A stretch of 64,000 bases of DNA from Escallonia rubra (Eukaryota > Streptophyta > Magnoliopsida > Escalloniales > Escalloniaceae): contig JAVXUO010003142.1 of NCBI GenBank assembly GCA_033065855.1, positions 124,001 through 188,000 on the forward strand, given 5' to 3'. The translations under genes and the position numbers were made by a program. Positions 23,936-35,800 of this stretch are shown here, piece after piece. The first letter of the stretch is position 1. Each line of letters begins with the position of its first letter. Under the pieces are notes generated by a model, which saw only the letters and a list, made by a program, of their open reading frames with translations, was not told the DNA's origin and searched no databases.

Positions 23936-25526
23936 CTTTCTAGTCGGGCCCATTAATAAAACAAGACATCGTAATTGAACAAGAGTACTAGCTTACTAGC
24001 TTGAGCTCAGGTTATGTAAAAAGCTACCTGAACCTGGGGTTTGTTTGGGGTTTGTCAACATATTTGCATTCAGAGTTCAAGCATAGCTTTTAAATGGACG
24101 AAGCATGGCAAAACACCAGTGTTGTTCAGCTGTATCATTGTTGGAGTTTTATGGGATTAATGCCAGTTGAGATTTCTCTCGCGCAAGGATAACCAAAATA
24201 TCTAATGCTGACCATGTATTACATTTTGTCTCGTGCTCAAATCACCTTTCAGTTGGCAATATTCACATTTGTCAAATTCGAAATACGATACTCTTGTTCT
24301 CAATATATACATGTCAGATCTGTGGCATGACCATCTACAATTGAGCACAATAATCTCCTGAACTTTGAAGCCAAGTTCACCAGATTGTGCTGGCATGGCA
24401 AAGCATCAGATTGTGTTGCGGGGGGTATATGAAGTCTAGCGTCGAACTTTGTCGTAACTTTTGTTATATGCTGGCCCCTTTTAAAATTTCATGATTAGTT
24501 TCTTCACAAGCACGATCCGGTAGTGTTGCTGCCAAGTTAATGATGTTTTAGTATCAAGAATTATTATCCTTCTAAATAGTGTAGGTCTACTAGTATGCCT
24601 TTTTTTCGAGCTCACATTGTAGCTGCAGGCAGTTTCGTGTTCATTTCTGAAATAAGAAAAAAACAGAAAGCGTTTGCATGTTTAGTAAAGCATTCCTTTT
24701 CTAGTCCACTAATTTTTTTGTGTACGAAGAACACTTTAATCCGCTCGTAAAGAGGGACCTTTTCTTGAGGTCGCGAGAATTTCAAGATTAAGCTTATGAT
24801 TAGTTGGACACGTGACACAAGGATTTACGGTCCAGCATAGACTAGGAGGGCAGGAGTTGATGTGTCGTGGTTAGAGGTTTTTGTCTAGTGTATGACAGCA
24901 TCTAGTGTCTGTGTGTGAGACAGTATAATTTGTGCCGAGTTGTATTACTGTTGGGATCTCTTCTTCCTTTTTCTGTGCTAGAATTAGGTATTTATACTAC
25001 TTGAGAGTGCCATCACGTGAGATGTTGCATGCCCACAACAAGGTGGTCCTTGTTGTCTTCATTTCTGCATCTTTACGCCATCGGAGGTAGGTTTGGCAAA
25101 TGACCCACTTTACGACCCCGGATTTAGAATAGAGAGGTTAGGTATTCCTTTCTAAGCCACTATATTTGAGGGCAGGGTCTAGTTGTGCGCATTAATTTTG
25201 AAAAATGCTATACAAGAGGAGATATTAAAGAGCACAGGGGTGTGTGACATGCGGTGAAGCTGTCGAGGGCCTTGGTGGTGTAGAAGGATGTCCCTTTGCT
25301 GATGTTCTTGCCTTCAAGATTGTGCAAAAAGAGCCATACTCCTTTCTTCTTGGGGTGAGTTCAGTCCCACCTTCGAGGATATCTACTGCTTGGTGAACTT
25401 AAAAAACACGGTGCGAGCAGTTTGGTTGATGAATAACAGAAGCGTGAAAATTAGGCTGTTGTGGAGGCTCTACTGCAATAATGACCATTATAGCTCATGA
25501 TGGAAGCAAGGCAAAGCATACCTAAG
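23936..25526. other. Unassigned sequence
   Basis: About 1.6 kb with only short open frames and no recognised protein, inverted repeat or RNA gene. Confidence 0.5.
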
Positions 25527-25548
25527 ATATATATATATATATATATAT
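25527..25548. repeat. (TA)n microsatellite, left flank of the next element
   Basis: AT dinucleotides directly abut the left terminus of the long-TIR element. A matching TA run abuts its right terminus at 26,867-26,883. Confidence 0.95.
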
Positions 25549-26866
25549 GGGAGCTGATCCATTGCTGACGTTGGCAACTTGGGTTAAGTTGCCAGCGCGA
25601 TCTGGCCGTCCACGCGCGATCTGTGGACGGTCCAGATCTTTTTTTTGCGTTTTTTTAAACTCCGTCCGCCAGATAATGTAGCGGACAGTACTTTTGACAA
25701 AATTGTCCCTGACCCCGCAAAGAAGGAAAGAATAGTCTGCCCCTGACCCCGCAAAGAAGGAAAGAACAGTCTGCATAGTTGTTCGCTACATTATGTAGCG
25801 GACGACTGTATTGCATTTGCCTTTTCCATCTCAGTCTCCTTCGCTCTCTCTAGCAACAGGGACAATCCAAACCACAACAATCTGATCGTCGCCTTCGCCG
25901 CCGCCGCCACCAACCCCCACAACCAATCGAACTGCTATTGCCCACCCACCATTAAATTGCCATCACCCTGCAACCACAATCCAATCGCCCATGCTCCCAA
26001 TCGCCACCAGCTAAACTGCCGCCGCACCCAACCACCATCGTCCAAACTGTCGCCACCAATTTTGCACTCAAATCCATTACAACCCACCCTATTTGCCATT
26101 TGGCAATAGGGACAAGAACAATGAAAAAGGAAGAAAAAATGGAAGTTGAAGAAGAAGAAGCATCATTCATTGAATTATGTGATTTTTTTTTCATCAAATC
26201 TGGTGGGCGGTGGTGCTTGGGTTGGTGGCGGTGGCGGCGGCGGCCAGAGAGGAGAGAGAGAGAGCCTCAGGGACTCAAACCCATCAGATCTGGTGCTGTA
26301 TTGTGGCACTTCGCTATTATCTACTTCATGTATCTCAGAACCTTTCTGCCTTTGGATCCGGAAGAAGAAGATGGAGTCATGAATGCTTGAGCAATTATGG
26401 TGTCGAGAAACAAAATCTGAGAACAAGCTGAAAGCAACTTCGAGCTCCTCATCTTGGGTGTAACAGGTGGGTAACAATCTTCAATAAGCTGGCCTTGTTC
26501 AAGATCAAACCTAATGATGCAAAATGCAACAACCCACTGCCGCAAAGATTTTGGGTCAACCTTTGAGTTGGGCTCCGGCTTCAATGAAAATGATAGAACC
26601 GACCGATTTCCAAAGAAATCTGGGGAAAGAATATTGTGCCTGTACCATACATCTGCTACATAATGTAGCAGATGCACTGTACCATACTGTGCCTCTCATT
26701 AAGCAGAGGGTATTTTTGTCAAAAAATTGTCCCCTACATTATGTAGCGGACGTACTTAAAAAAAACGCAAAAAAAAGATTTGAACTGTCCACAGATCGGG
26801 TGTGGACGGCCAGATCGCGCTGGCAACTTAACTCAAATTGCCGGTGCGAGCAATGGATCAGTTCCC
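25549..26866. mobile_element. Long-TIR (MULE-like) element embedded in a TA microsatellite, with captured gene DNA, 1,318 bp
   Basis: Terminal inverted repeats of about 130-150 bp begin GGGAGCTGATCCATTGCT on the left and GGGAACTGATCCATTGCT on the right when read inward. They also share AAGTTGCCAGCGCGATCTGG and TTTTTTTGCGTTTTTTT. TA runs flank both ends, so any target duplication is hidden within the microsatellite. There is no transposase. The interior is G+C-rich on the left (proline/alanine-like low complexity, 25,860-26,100) and contains a host gene fragment on the minus strand. Rice Micron elements are a known precedent for insertion into (TA)n, but this element has long TIRs and may be a MULE. 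Confidence 0.8.
26295..26595 (-). pseudogene. Captured fragment of a DENND6-like gene
   Basis: Minus-strand blocks LRQWVVAFCIIRFDLEQGQL (about 26,545-26,485) and, in a neighbouring frame, TQDEELEVAFSLF and NCSSIHDSIFFFRIQRQKGS (about 26,460-26,350) match the N-terminal (uDENN) region of plant DENND6/FAM116-type proteins. Those act as guanine-nucleotide exchange factors for Rab GTPases in membrane traffic. A small deletion and frame change near the CYPP block separates the two parts. Only about 100 of several hundred residues are present, and no initiation site is obvious. It is a captured gene piece, not a functional gene. Confidence 0.7.
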
Positions 26867-27015
26867 TATATATATATATATATGTTGACAAAGGCAGTTG
26901 TTCCCATGATTGTATATACAAGTACTCGCAACATAGCACTCGCAAGTTCGTCAAGCCTCGCGTCCATGCGCGCGCGCACACACACACACACACATATATA
27001 TAGATATACACACAC

Positions 27016-27046
<31 letters not shown>

Positions 27047-27165
27047 CATATATGTATATACATATATATACAACCATGGGAACAACTGCCTTCGTGTGAA
27101 CAACTGCCTTTGTCAACTGATCCATTCTACTTGTATATACATATATATACGAGTATGGCAAAACA
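26867..27165. repeat. Microsatellite-rich segment with inverted repeats
   Basis: (TA)n at 26,867-26,883, (CA)n at about 26,970-26,993 and (TA)/(CATA) runs to 27,070. The segment starting TTGACAAAGGCAGTTGTTCC at 26,884 recurs inverted around 27,070-27,118, where part of it is doubled. Confidence 0.8.
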
Positions 27166-28031
27166 CCTGTTAGTGCTCCTTGTCCGCTTGAGAGTACAAT
27201 CATGGGAACAACTGTTTAGACCATTCTATTTCGACTACGTGGTGAAGAGAAAGACAACCAAAGCTAGTGCTCCTAGTCCAACCCACTAGAGCCCCTTCCT
27301 CCCATCGGGCCTATGAAGGATTGGTAGCGTCAAGTTCGTGTAACTTCTCCCCATTTTCTTGTTCATTCTTCTTCTCTTTCCTTTTGTGTAAACTTTACAG
27401 GTTCGTGAATGCCTTTGTGTGCTGAGGTTGCAATGCTGTCGGGCCTAGATGAAGAGCCGATATACAAAAAGAACATCATAATGGCCATCCCTCTGGTCAT
27501 AATGAACCCTTTTTCTGTCTCGTTTGCCCAGCCTATCGGTAATAACCTTCTTGGGGTTGTGGGGGGGTTTGAACTTGGCAAGATGCTAACTTTGACTTAC
27601 TTTTTGAACTGATATTAAGGCTAATTGTATATCAAAAGATTCTCGTTAGGTGTGGATGGCTCTTTAGCCGGTGCTATAGAGGACAAAGATGTCTATCTAA
27701 TGGTTGTCTTAATCCTCGTTATTCTGTTGGTCCTGTGAGCTAGTCATGTATCTCAATCCTCTGCTGGTGAGTTTCTCAAAAGGATCTCAAGTTGTCCTTG
27801 GATATAATTGAGGATCTCAAGAATAATGGATGTGAGGATGGCTGGATTTCTGCTAGGCGCAAGCAAGTTAAGGCTTTAAATGATTTCTCTTGTAGGGACG
27901 AGCTCCTTTGAGCAAAACTTTGGGAGGTCCATAGAACCATTGTAATATTGTAGTAGGAGAAGATGAACCTTTTTCAGCTTTATCAAATAACATGACCATC
28001 CAGGTTTACCAAGGATGTCCTTGATAATTTG
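27166..28031. other. Unassigned sequence
   Basis: Short open frames only. A 67-codon plus-strand frame at 27,409-27,612 has hydrophobic residues but no recognised family and no clear splice context. Confidence 0.45.
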
Positions 28032-28252
28032 AACTTTGTGAATTTTTAGGACATGGGGTGTATATTAACCCCCCATTTTATTTACTAGTTAGGTAGCTGG
28101 GTCTCGTCTTGTCCATTTCGAGGTCCTAGAGGACTCAAGGACCAACTTTGTGAATTTTTAGGACATGGGGTGTATATTAACCCCCCATTTTATTTACCTG
28201 CTAGGTAACTGGGGCCTCGTCTTGTCCATTTCGAGGTCCTAGAGGACTCGGT
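28032..28252. repeat. Tandem duplication, 112-bp unit, two copies
   Basis: AACTTTGTGAATTTTTAGG starts at 28,032 and again at 28,144. The copies are about 90-95% identical through GTCCTAGAGGACTC. Confidence 0.92.
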
Positions 28253-28640
28253 GCTTAAGGAAAGATAGCACTTATTAGCACTTCGGCTTGGGAGGGAGAT
28301 CCCAAGCTAATGACCCTGTTGAGGGAGATCCTCATAGTGCCGTTGGAAGTAGTTGCTCATTTTTAGCAAAATGCCCTATGCTGTTACCCCAATATCGTGA
28401 GACTGCAATTGTATTCCGGGTTCGATGGTCCTTAGGTCATTCAAGTGGTAGCTTGCAATTTCTGCCTGGGAAATTGTGTCTCCTTTCTTTGGGTTGAGGC
28501 ATTCGAATTGAGCAGCCCAGCCTCTGGTTTGTTTCCTTTGTCAAGTGGTAATGTCAGGCAGCATTGGCCTTTTTAACCTTGTACAGAGCATCCTAGTTTT
28601 TTTTTTTTTTTTTGGCAAACTTGCGAGATGAAAGATTTTT
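28253..28640. other. Unassigned sequence with a poly(T) run
   Basis: No coding block is recognised. A run of 17 T lies at about 28,597-28,613. Confidence 0.45.
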
Positions 28641-30110
28641 CGTCATGTCAGTTGCTCCCTTGAGCACAATATCAAATTCCTCAAAATGGATGGTTAGATC
28701 ATAAGCTCGAGCCATTTACTTCTAGGAATTTTGTGGCATTCTCAAGATTTCTCTTGGTGTTAATCTGGCTATTGAGTTTTTATCCTCGGGTCAGAGGTAC
28801 TTGGCTTTTTGCGACCCTTCCTACTAAAGGGATGACTTGCTCTACTGGTAGTACTGCTTCAACCCCATAGACGAGAGAGAAGGGAGTAGCTTGAGTGGGT
28901 CCTCTGCTTGCAATTTGTATCCTTAAAGTTGAGGGGAAGCTGGCCATCACTAACCCTTGAATAAGCATGAATAGTTTTTCTCAAAATTTAGAGAGGGGTC
29001 TTATTTGTTGCCTTTCCTTGACTACTGCTTTGTGGACAGTAGGGCTTGGACTTGTGATTTTTTTGAATAACCCCTAAGGGAGTTGCTATGTCATAGTTTG
29101 CCAATGGAGTACCATTGTCTCGTATCAGGATATTGTGGATTCCAAATCTGTAGAGTCCTTAGGTCTATCGGTGATGAGCGGATGAGGTTCCCCTTGATGC
29201 TTGCCCTCTGGGCTTGTTCTAGGAGTGTTGAGATGTCTGAGTTTGAAATGCATTTAATGTGTTATCTTTAGTGTCCTCTCCTAAACAATTTTCTATCGTG
29301 CTAGTAGTCTAGAGGCTTGCTTTTTCACAAGTGATGCCTCATTCGTATTTTTGAAATTTCCATCATACAAGAAAGTAATGCAGCGCCACCTCCAACGAGA
29401 CTGAGGGTGAACATAGTGACATTCGATGTTATTTGACTTACATTGGCATTCAAGGCAACTCTTTTCAATCTCTGACGCCTCCTTTGATGTGAGCATAAGT
29501 TTTAGAATTTTGCATTATATAACTTCTCTTATGGATTTGCTCGAAGGGCTGCCTCCTCGAGGGCTGTATACACCTTGCTGTAACTCTTAAGGGACTCTTG
29601 TGGTGAAGCACTCCATGAAATTGGATCAGCTCCTGGAGGTCCTCCCTTCCTTTCCAGTTTCTCAATATTATAAACCCTGTAATCCCACCCTCTAATATAA
29701 ACCCTTGGACCTGTTCAAACTTGACAAATTCAAATTTAGCAAGAGGAATCCTAAAAAGTTTGGTTGTCTGATGGCGAAGTCTCCCTTGATCTATTTAATA
29801 ATGACTTTGGAGTATCCTTTGACATTGAGCTACGTGATTCCTATTTTAAGGCTGCAAGTAGCCCTAATACGAGGGCTTCATACTTAGCGTCCTTCCTGGT
29901 GCAGTAGAAATCAAGTTTGAAAGAGTACTTGGTTTTGTTTTATATCTTTTGGCAGTAAAGGACCAATCCTGTCCTTCCACCTTGCATGGTTGAGGAGCCA
30001 TCAAATTATAGAGTTCGCCCATTGCCTCTCATCTTGACTTAGGATGATTCTTAGCCTTGGAACTTTTTTTCATGAGGGCTTAAACTTCCCGCAAGGGAAG
30101 TGAGTGAGCA
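28641..30110 (-). mobile_element. Ty3/gypsy internal fragment, heavily broken
   Basis: On the minus strand an integrase block GPTQATPFSLVYGVEAVLPV lies at about 28,800-28,880. A Tat-type second RNase H block (DGSSTMQGGRTGLVLYC) lies near 29,960-30,010, upstream of it in the expected order. No LTR, primer site or target duplication was found. The fragment is old, with many breaks. Confidence 0.65.
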
Positions 30111-30950
30111 TCTCTTGCAATATTCTGCACCGATAATCAAGCAATTAAGTAAATAAATAAATAACTAAATAAATAAGTATTTATTTGTTTCTATTAACTA
30201 ATTGTATATTAATTAATTAATATTCCGCACTACCTGATTAATTACTTGCTCTCAGATATTATCCATTTTTTTAATCACCTACTTTTTGAAAATTAGATAA
30301 GTGGTCCAAGTTTTAAAATAATAAAAGTTTGGGGCTTTAGAGAAATAAATAAATAATTGAGGGGTTATTTTGTAAATAAAAAGGTACGAATATGGTTCCC
30401 GTTTTTGTTACTTTTGGAATGACAGAAGCACAAAAGGAGAGGGAGAGAGCAGGGAAGGGATATCGGGAAATCTAAGGGAGACAAGGGGAGGGATTCAGGT
30501 GATTTGGGTGGGGGTGGCTTCAGAAGTTAGAAGAAGGGAAAACTGGTTATAAAGAGATTGAGGTAGCATTTGATAAAGTTTATAGTTTCCATTTTCTTTT
30601 TCTTGAAAACCGAAAAGTGTTGGTTTTTTTTTTACCAGTTTAAAAATTTGTCGAACGTTTGATAGAGTTTCAGTTTTCAAAAAAACAGAAAACCAACCAA
30701 AACCTGAAATTGCATTTGATAGGACGACGATTTTTTTTTATAATTGGTCACAATTAAACAAATATTGCCAAAATATGACATCAAAGAGTCAACAATAACA
30801 TTGTAGCGGTAGCTTCCCTGGAGAAAGGAGATGGAGGTGCAAGAACAGACGAAAAAGGAACCCTCCTCCACCATGCCTTCTTTGCTGCTACAAGAACTCA
30901 AGCATCCCTTAAAACTCTTTAAGACAAGGAAAGTGGCCTAGATTAGTACT
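30111..30950. other. Unassigned A+T-rich sequence
   Basis: AATA/ATAA-rich stretch at 30,140-30,230, then non-coding sequence. The phrases near 30,560-30,700 and 31,500-31,610 (TTTGATA, TTTCAAAAA, AAAACC) look like decayed outer parts of an inverted-repeat element around the purine repeat, but the pairing is too imperfect to call. Confidence 0.35.
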
Positions 30951-31290
30951 TTGTGGAGGCGGTCAGCTATGGACGCGATGGGAAATGGAGGTGATGGAGG
31001 TGGAGGTGGTGGGAGATGGATGAGATGGAATGGTGGAGGCAGAGATGGAGGCGGCAGACCGATGGAGGCTGTGGGAGATGGAGGGGCAGAGATGAAGGCG
31101 GCGGGAGCTGGAGGCGGCAGAACAATGGAGGAAGAGATGAAGGCGCCGGATCCGGTGTGAGATGGAGACGGCGTAGCGATGGAGCCGGCCGTGCGATGGA
31201 GGCGGTGGGAGATGCAGGCGGTGGAGCGATGGAAGCAATGGGTGATGGAGGCGGTGGCAGCTGGAAGCTATTGAGCCATGCCTTGGAGTA
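30951..31290. repeat. GGAGGC/GGAGAT purine-rich low-complexity repeat
   Basis: Dense irregular repetition of GATGGAGGCGG and GGGAGATGGA on the plus strand. It gives open frames of Gly/Asp/Met/Trp repeats on one strand and His/Ser/Pro repeats on the other. These frames are composition effects and are not called as genes. Confidence 0.8.
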
Positions 31291-31724
31291 GAGCTGTGCG
31301 GTGGAGAAGAAGAGTCAGGAGGAAAGGCAACCCTAATTTCAGAAGCTTTTGTACTTGGCCCAAATAAATCTAACTTTTTGCTGCCAATGAGGCTTGATGC
31401 CTGGATCTCATTAAAAGAGGAGGAGAGAGGCTTGTTTCTCCGGTTTGCAAAACTGGAGAAAACACCAAAATCTGGTTTTCAAAAATAGGCTTGGTCTTGC
31501 GAACTCTTACGAAAGTTTCAAAAACTAAAACTCTACCAAACAGCCAAAAAAAGTGAGTTTTCAAAAATTTGTAAATTGAGGTAGAAAAATTAAAAACCAA
31601 ATAGATTTCAAACAGACCCTGAATTGAGGGTTCAGACTTAAATTGTTCTTCTTTGCAAAATTGCGGCGATTGGCATTCGATTTGCCGATAAGCCTCCACC
31701 CTATCATCTGATTAATTCACTTAA
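31291..31724. other. Unassigned sequence
   Basis: A+T-rich with no recognised gene. Possibly the right part of a decayed inverted-repeat element (see 30,111-30,950). Confidence 0.4.
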
Positions 31725-31780
31725 ATTCTATGTTTGTGTGTGCGTGGCTGAGTGTGTACAGTGTGCGTGTGATGCCTGTG
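31725..31780. repeat. TG-rich minisatellite, left part
   Basis: GTGTGTG-rich sequence interrupted at 31,780 by the chromovirus insertion. It resumes at 37,857. Confidence 0.75.
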
Positions 31781-32439
31781 TGACACACGGTGGCCTTTGA
31801 TGGCACAAAGGAAACCATATGTGACACTCGACTTGCCTCTTGCAAGAAGAGTCCGCCAACAAATCTCAACAATCTATAGCAATCAGTGCATCAACATTGC
31901 ATAAAACAGTGCACAAAGAAGTAATTTCAACACAAGGGCAAAACGGTCTCAAATATTCTCATTACTTCAAAATCATCGTTACAACTTCAGAAGGCTTCGT
32001 TTGCATCCACAATGTGCAATCTAGCTAAACAGGCAAGCTAAAACAAAGCAAGGGACTCTCGGGTATAGGTGTACATGTACTCCCTATATAGTACCACTAA
32101 GAGGATTTTCCAAAGTGACAGTAGTAGACGTCACTATGTGCGAGGAGTCATAGTGCCCCTTTTTAGAGAAATACAACTCGGAATGACTTGAAATTTTACA
32201 GGGAAACTTAAATATATACAAGGGTGATCTCCACCAAAACTGAGCAAAAACGCACGCCCGGATCTTCAGATCTTCACGGTTGGCTTTTGACGTGCACGGG
32301 CACTACAGTTGGGTGCGCGGGCGCTGTGCTTGACGGGCGCATGGGCGCGAGACTTGAAGAACTTGTGAGGGCGCATGGGCGCATGTTGGATGGGCGCGGG
32401 GGCGCGGTGCTAGGCGGGTGCAAGGGGCAGCCCGTGACA
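31781..32439 (-). repeat. 3' LTR of the chromovirus
   Basis: 659 bp, TG...CA ends, near-identical to 37,182-37,856 apart from one 16-bp gap near the G+C-rich end. That end is rich in GGGCGC repeats. Confidence 0.95.
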
Positions 32440-32452
32440 TTCTCCCCCACTA
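32440..32452 (-). promoter_or_regulatory. Polypurine tract of the chromovirus
   Basis: On the minus strand GTGGGGGAGAA lies immediately before the 3' LTR, the expected primer site for plus-strand DNA synthesis. Confidence 0.8.
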
Positions 32453-32469
32453 GAGCTGTTGACGTCCTC

Positions 32470-32813
32470 GTCAACTTCTGCATGTGGTAGGCTTCAATCT
32501 TGTCGGTGTAGGCTGACAAGTCTGCTGCTCGTTCCCAAGTGTTCTCTTCGTCCATATATCCCTGCCACTTGACTAGGTACTCCTGATGGCGCTTGCGGGA
32601 TGCTGTAATCACTCTATCATTCAAGATAGCTTCAGCAACTCGCTTTCCTGCCGCTTTGGGTTTGAGTCCTGGTCTCCTGATTTGGCCCCTGGAGGGGTCT
32701 GCTGTGTCTTCATAGAATGGCTTCAACATGCTGACATGAAAAACGGGATGGAGCTGGCGGCTCCACCAATTTGGCGGATCAACTTTGTAAGCCATCTTGC
32801 CTATCTTCTTCAC
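32470..32813 (-). CDS. Chromovirus integrase C-terminus with chromodomain
   Basis: Contains the GKMAYKVDPP block and HPVFHVSMLKPFYED, typical of the end of gypsy integrase. It is followed by EYLVKWQGYMDEENTWERAA, a chromodomain with its aromatic cage positions. Chromodomains direct chromovirus integration to marked chromatin. Belongs to the same polyprotein region as 32,819-36,985. Confidence 0.92.
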
Positions 32814-32818
32814 TATAG

Positions 32819-35800
32819 TCAGGGTCCCTCATATTTCTGCAAAAGACGAGAGTCTCTTCCCCTTAGAAATTTGCGATCTTGTGGTAGTAGCTTAACCATA
32901 ACTTTGTCGCCCACGTTAAACTCCTGAGATCTCCTGTTCTTGTCAGCGTGTTTCTTCATTCTTATGGCTGTTTTCTCCAGGTAGGAGTGAGCTAGATCTA
33001 TATTCTGCCTCCATTCTTCGCTGAAGCTTATGGCCCTTAGAGATTTTCCTGCGTTGGGGACATTTACCGTGTGGGGAAGTAACGGTTGTTGTCCATTCAC
33101 AATCTCAAAAGCACTCTTCCCTGTCGAAGAGCTTTTGTGTGAGTTGAAACACAGTTGGGCAACGTCCAGTAGCTTGACCCAATTTTTCTGTGTTGCACTG
33201 ACAAAATGGCGGAGGTACTCTTCTAGCATGGAATTGAACCGCTCCGTCTGACCGTCTGATTCTGGATGATAACTTGAACTCATCGAAAGTTGGGATCCAA
33301 ATAACTTAAAGAGTTCAGTCCAAAAGTTTCCAGTGAAGCGGGAGTCCCGATCACTGACAATGTCTTGAGGCATGCCCCAATACTTCACCACATACTTAAA
33401 GAAAAGTTGCGCTGTGTCTTCGGCTGAGCAATACTTGGGTGTTGCGATAAAGCTCGCATACTTGCTAAACCGATCAACGACAACAAGAATCGTGCCTAAG
33501 TCTCCAACCTTCGGCAGACCAGTGATGAAATCCAACGACACACTCTCCCACGGTCTCTTGGCGATCGGCAGCGGTTGTAGTAACCCTGCTTTCTTCTTAC
33601 GCTCCACCTTGTCCTGCTGACAAGTAAGGCATGTCTTCACATACTCCTGCACTTCATCCCCCATTTGGGGCCAGTAGTAACCTTGTTGAAGGAGAGCTAA
33701 TGTTCTTTCTCCTCCGGCATGGCCTGCCCAAAGGGTGTCATGACATTCTCGAATCAATGTTCGTCTCAGATCATCAACTCTGGGGACGTATACCCGTCTT
33801 CCTTTGGTCATCAGCAAACCATCTTCTTGCCAAAACTGTCGAGTTTTACCACTCTCGATCAGTTTCAGTAGTTGTTGGGCAACCGGGTCCCTGGTAAGGG
33901 CCTTCTTGATCTTCTGTCCGATGTTGATGGCAACTCGACTGTCTGCTGTAACAATAGCATTCATGGCCATCAATGCTACCTGATTTAGTTCGGCTCTCCT
34001 GCTGAGGGCGTCTGCTACGCTGTTGGTTGAGCCGGCCCTGTACTCGAGCATGAAGTTGAATTCTGCCAGAAGTTCCTGCCACCTGGCCTGTTTCGAGGTG
34101 AGCTTAGATTGACTCAAGAAGTGGCTCACCGCAGTGTTGTCTGTCCGCACTATGAAGCTTGAACCAAGCAGGTAGTGCCTCCAAACTCTGAGACAATGCA
34201 CTACCGCGAGTAACTCTTTCTCATGAGTCGTGTAGCGACGTTCTGCTTCGTTGAGCTTCCTACTCTCATATGCCACCGGGTGGCATTCTTGCATTAGAAC
34301 CCCTCCAAGTGCAAAGTCAGAAGCGTCTGTATGAACTTCAAAAGACTTCGACACATTGGGGAGAGCAAGTACCGGATCTTCAGACATAGCCCGCTTCATG
34401 GCCAAGAAGGCCGATTCACATTCCTTGGACCATTCCCAAACTTTGCTCTTCTTCAGAAGTTCGGTTAGGGGATGGGCCATTCTCGAATAATCTCGAACAA
34501 ATTTCCTATAATAGTTGGCCAATCCTAGGAAAGATCTCAGTTCTGAAACATTGGTTGGCGGCTGCCACTCCTGTATCACTTGAACTTTAGCTGAGTCCAT
34601 CCTGATATGACCCTGTTCTATCACATGGCCCAAGAATTTAATCTTGGTCTGGGCAAATGTGCATTTCGACAGCTTCACATATAGCTCGTGCTCCCTCAGT
34701 CGGGTAAGCACCTTCCTCAAGTGCTTCAGATGCTCGTCCAAGCTGGAACTATAGATCACAATATCATCGAGATACACCACTACAAAATCATCAATGTAGT
34801 CCCGCAAAACCTGATTCATCAAGGTGCAAAATGTGGCCGGGGCGTTGGTCAAGCCGAACGGCATGACCAGGAACTCATACGCACCGTATCTGGTGACACA
34901 AGTTGTCTTCGCCTCATCACCTTGGGCGATTCGGACCTGCCAATACCCAGACTTCAAGTCCAACTTGATAAACATTCTCGCCCTACTAAGTTGATCAAAA
35001 CAATCGGCGACTAAAGGGATAGGATACTTGTTCCGAATAGTCACCTTGTTTAGCGCCCTGTAGTCCACACACATCCGCAAGGAACCATCTTGTTTCTTCT
35101 GGAAGAGGACTGGCGCACCATAAGGCGACTTCGCTGGAGTGATCAAACCTGCGTCTAGCAACTCTGTCAGTTGTTTTCTGAGTTCAGCAAGTTCTGGTTG
35201 TGACATCCGATACGGAGCTCGGGCGGGTGGCTTCGTGCCTGGCACAAGCTCGATCTCATGGTCAATTGCCCTTCTGGGTGGTAATTTCTTCGGCAATTCA
35301 TCAGGCATCACATCTTCAAAGTCGTTTAATATCACTTTAACTTCTTTGGGTAATGGTCCCGATACTTCTTCAATCTCGTCCCACCGTAGCATTGCAAGGT
35401 AGGTCGTTTCGTCCCGTTTTAATCCCTTTTTCAACTGGAGGGCTGAAATAGAACGCTCTCCCGCCCTAGTAGATACAGTCGGGATGACACACGGTTTACT
35501 CCCAAGCATGGCCAGAGAGTTGGTGCATGGCATCACGGTGGTCTTCGTGTCACGCAGAAACTCCAACCCAAGGATCAGCTTAAAGTCGTCCATGATGACT
35601 ACTGAAAAGTTGGTCCTTCCTTCGTATGGGCCAATCTTGATCAAAACAGATCTCGCTATTCCCGCTACTAGCTGTGCGGCAGAGTTGATAGCCTTCACCC
35701 GTCCGCACCCTTTTTCTAGAGTTAGACCCAGTCTTTCCACTTCGGTGCTTGAAATGTAATTATGGGTAGCTCCTGTGTCCACCATGGCCCTGATGGCCTT

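Noticed and set aside
26739-27289. Several 100-170-codon frames of Tyr/Ile/His/Thr repeats
   Set aside because: They translate CA and TA microsatellites.
30951-31291. Gly/Trp-rich plus-strand and His/Ser-rich minus-strand open frames
   Set aside because: Products of the GGAGGC-type repeat, with no conserved motif.
30550-31615. Inverted-repeat DNA element around the purine repeat
   Set aside because: Only short phrases pair, with no clear terminus or target duplication.
31781-32439. Short plus-strand frames in the chromovirus LTRs (for example 31,840-32,028 and its twin at 37,220-37,429)
   Set aside because: They are duplicated because the LTR is duplicated; no domain and the wrong strand for the element.
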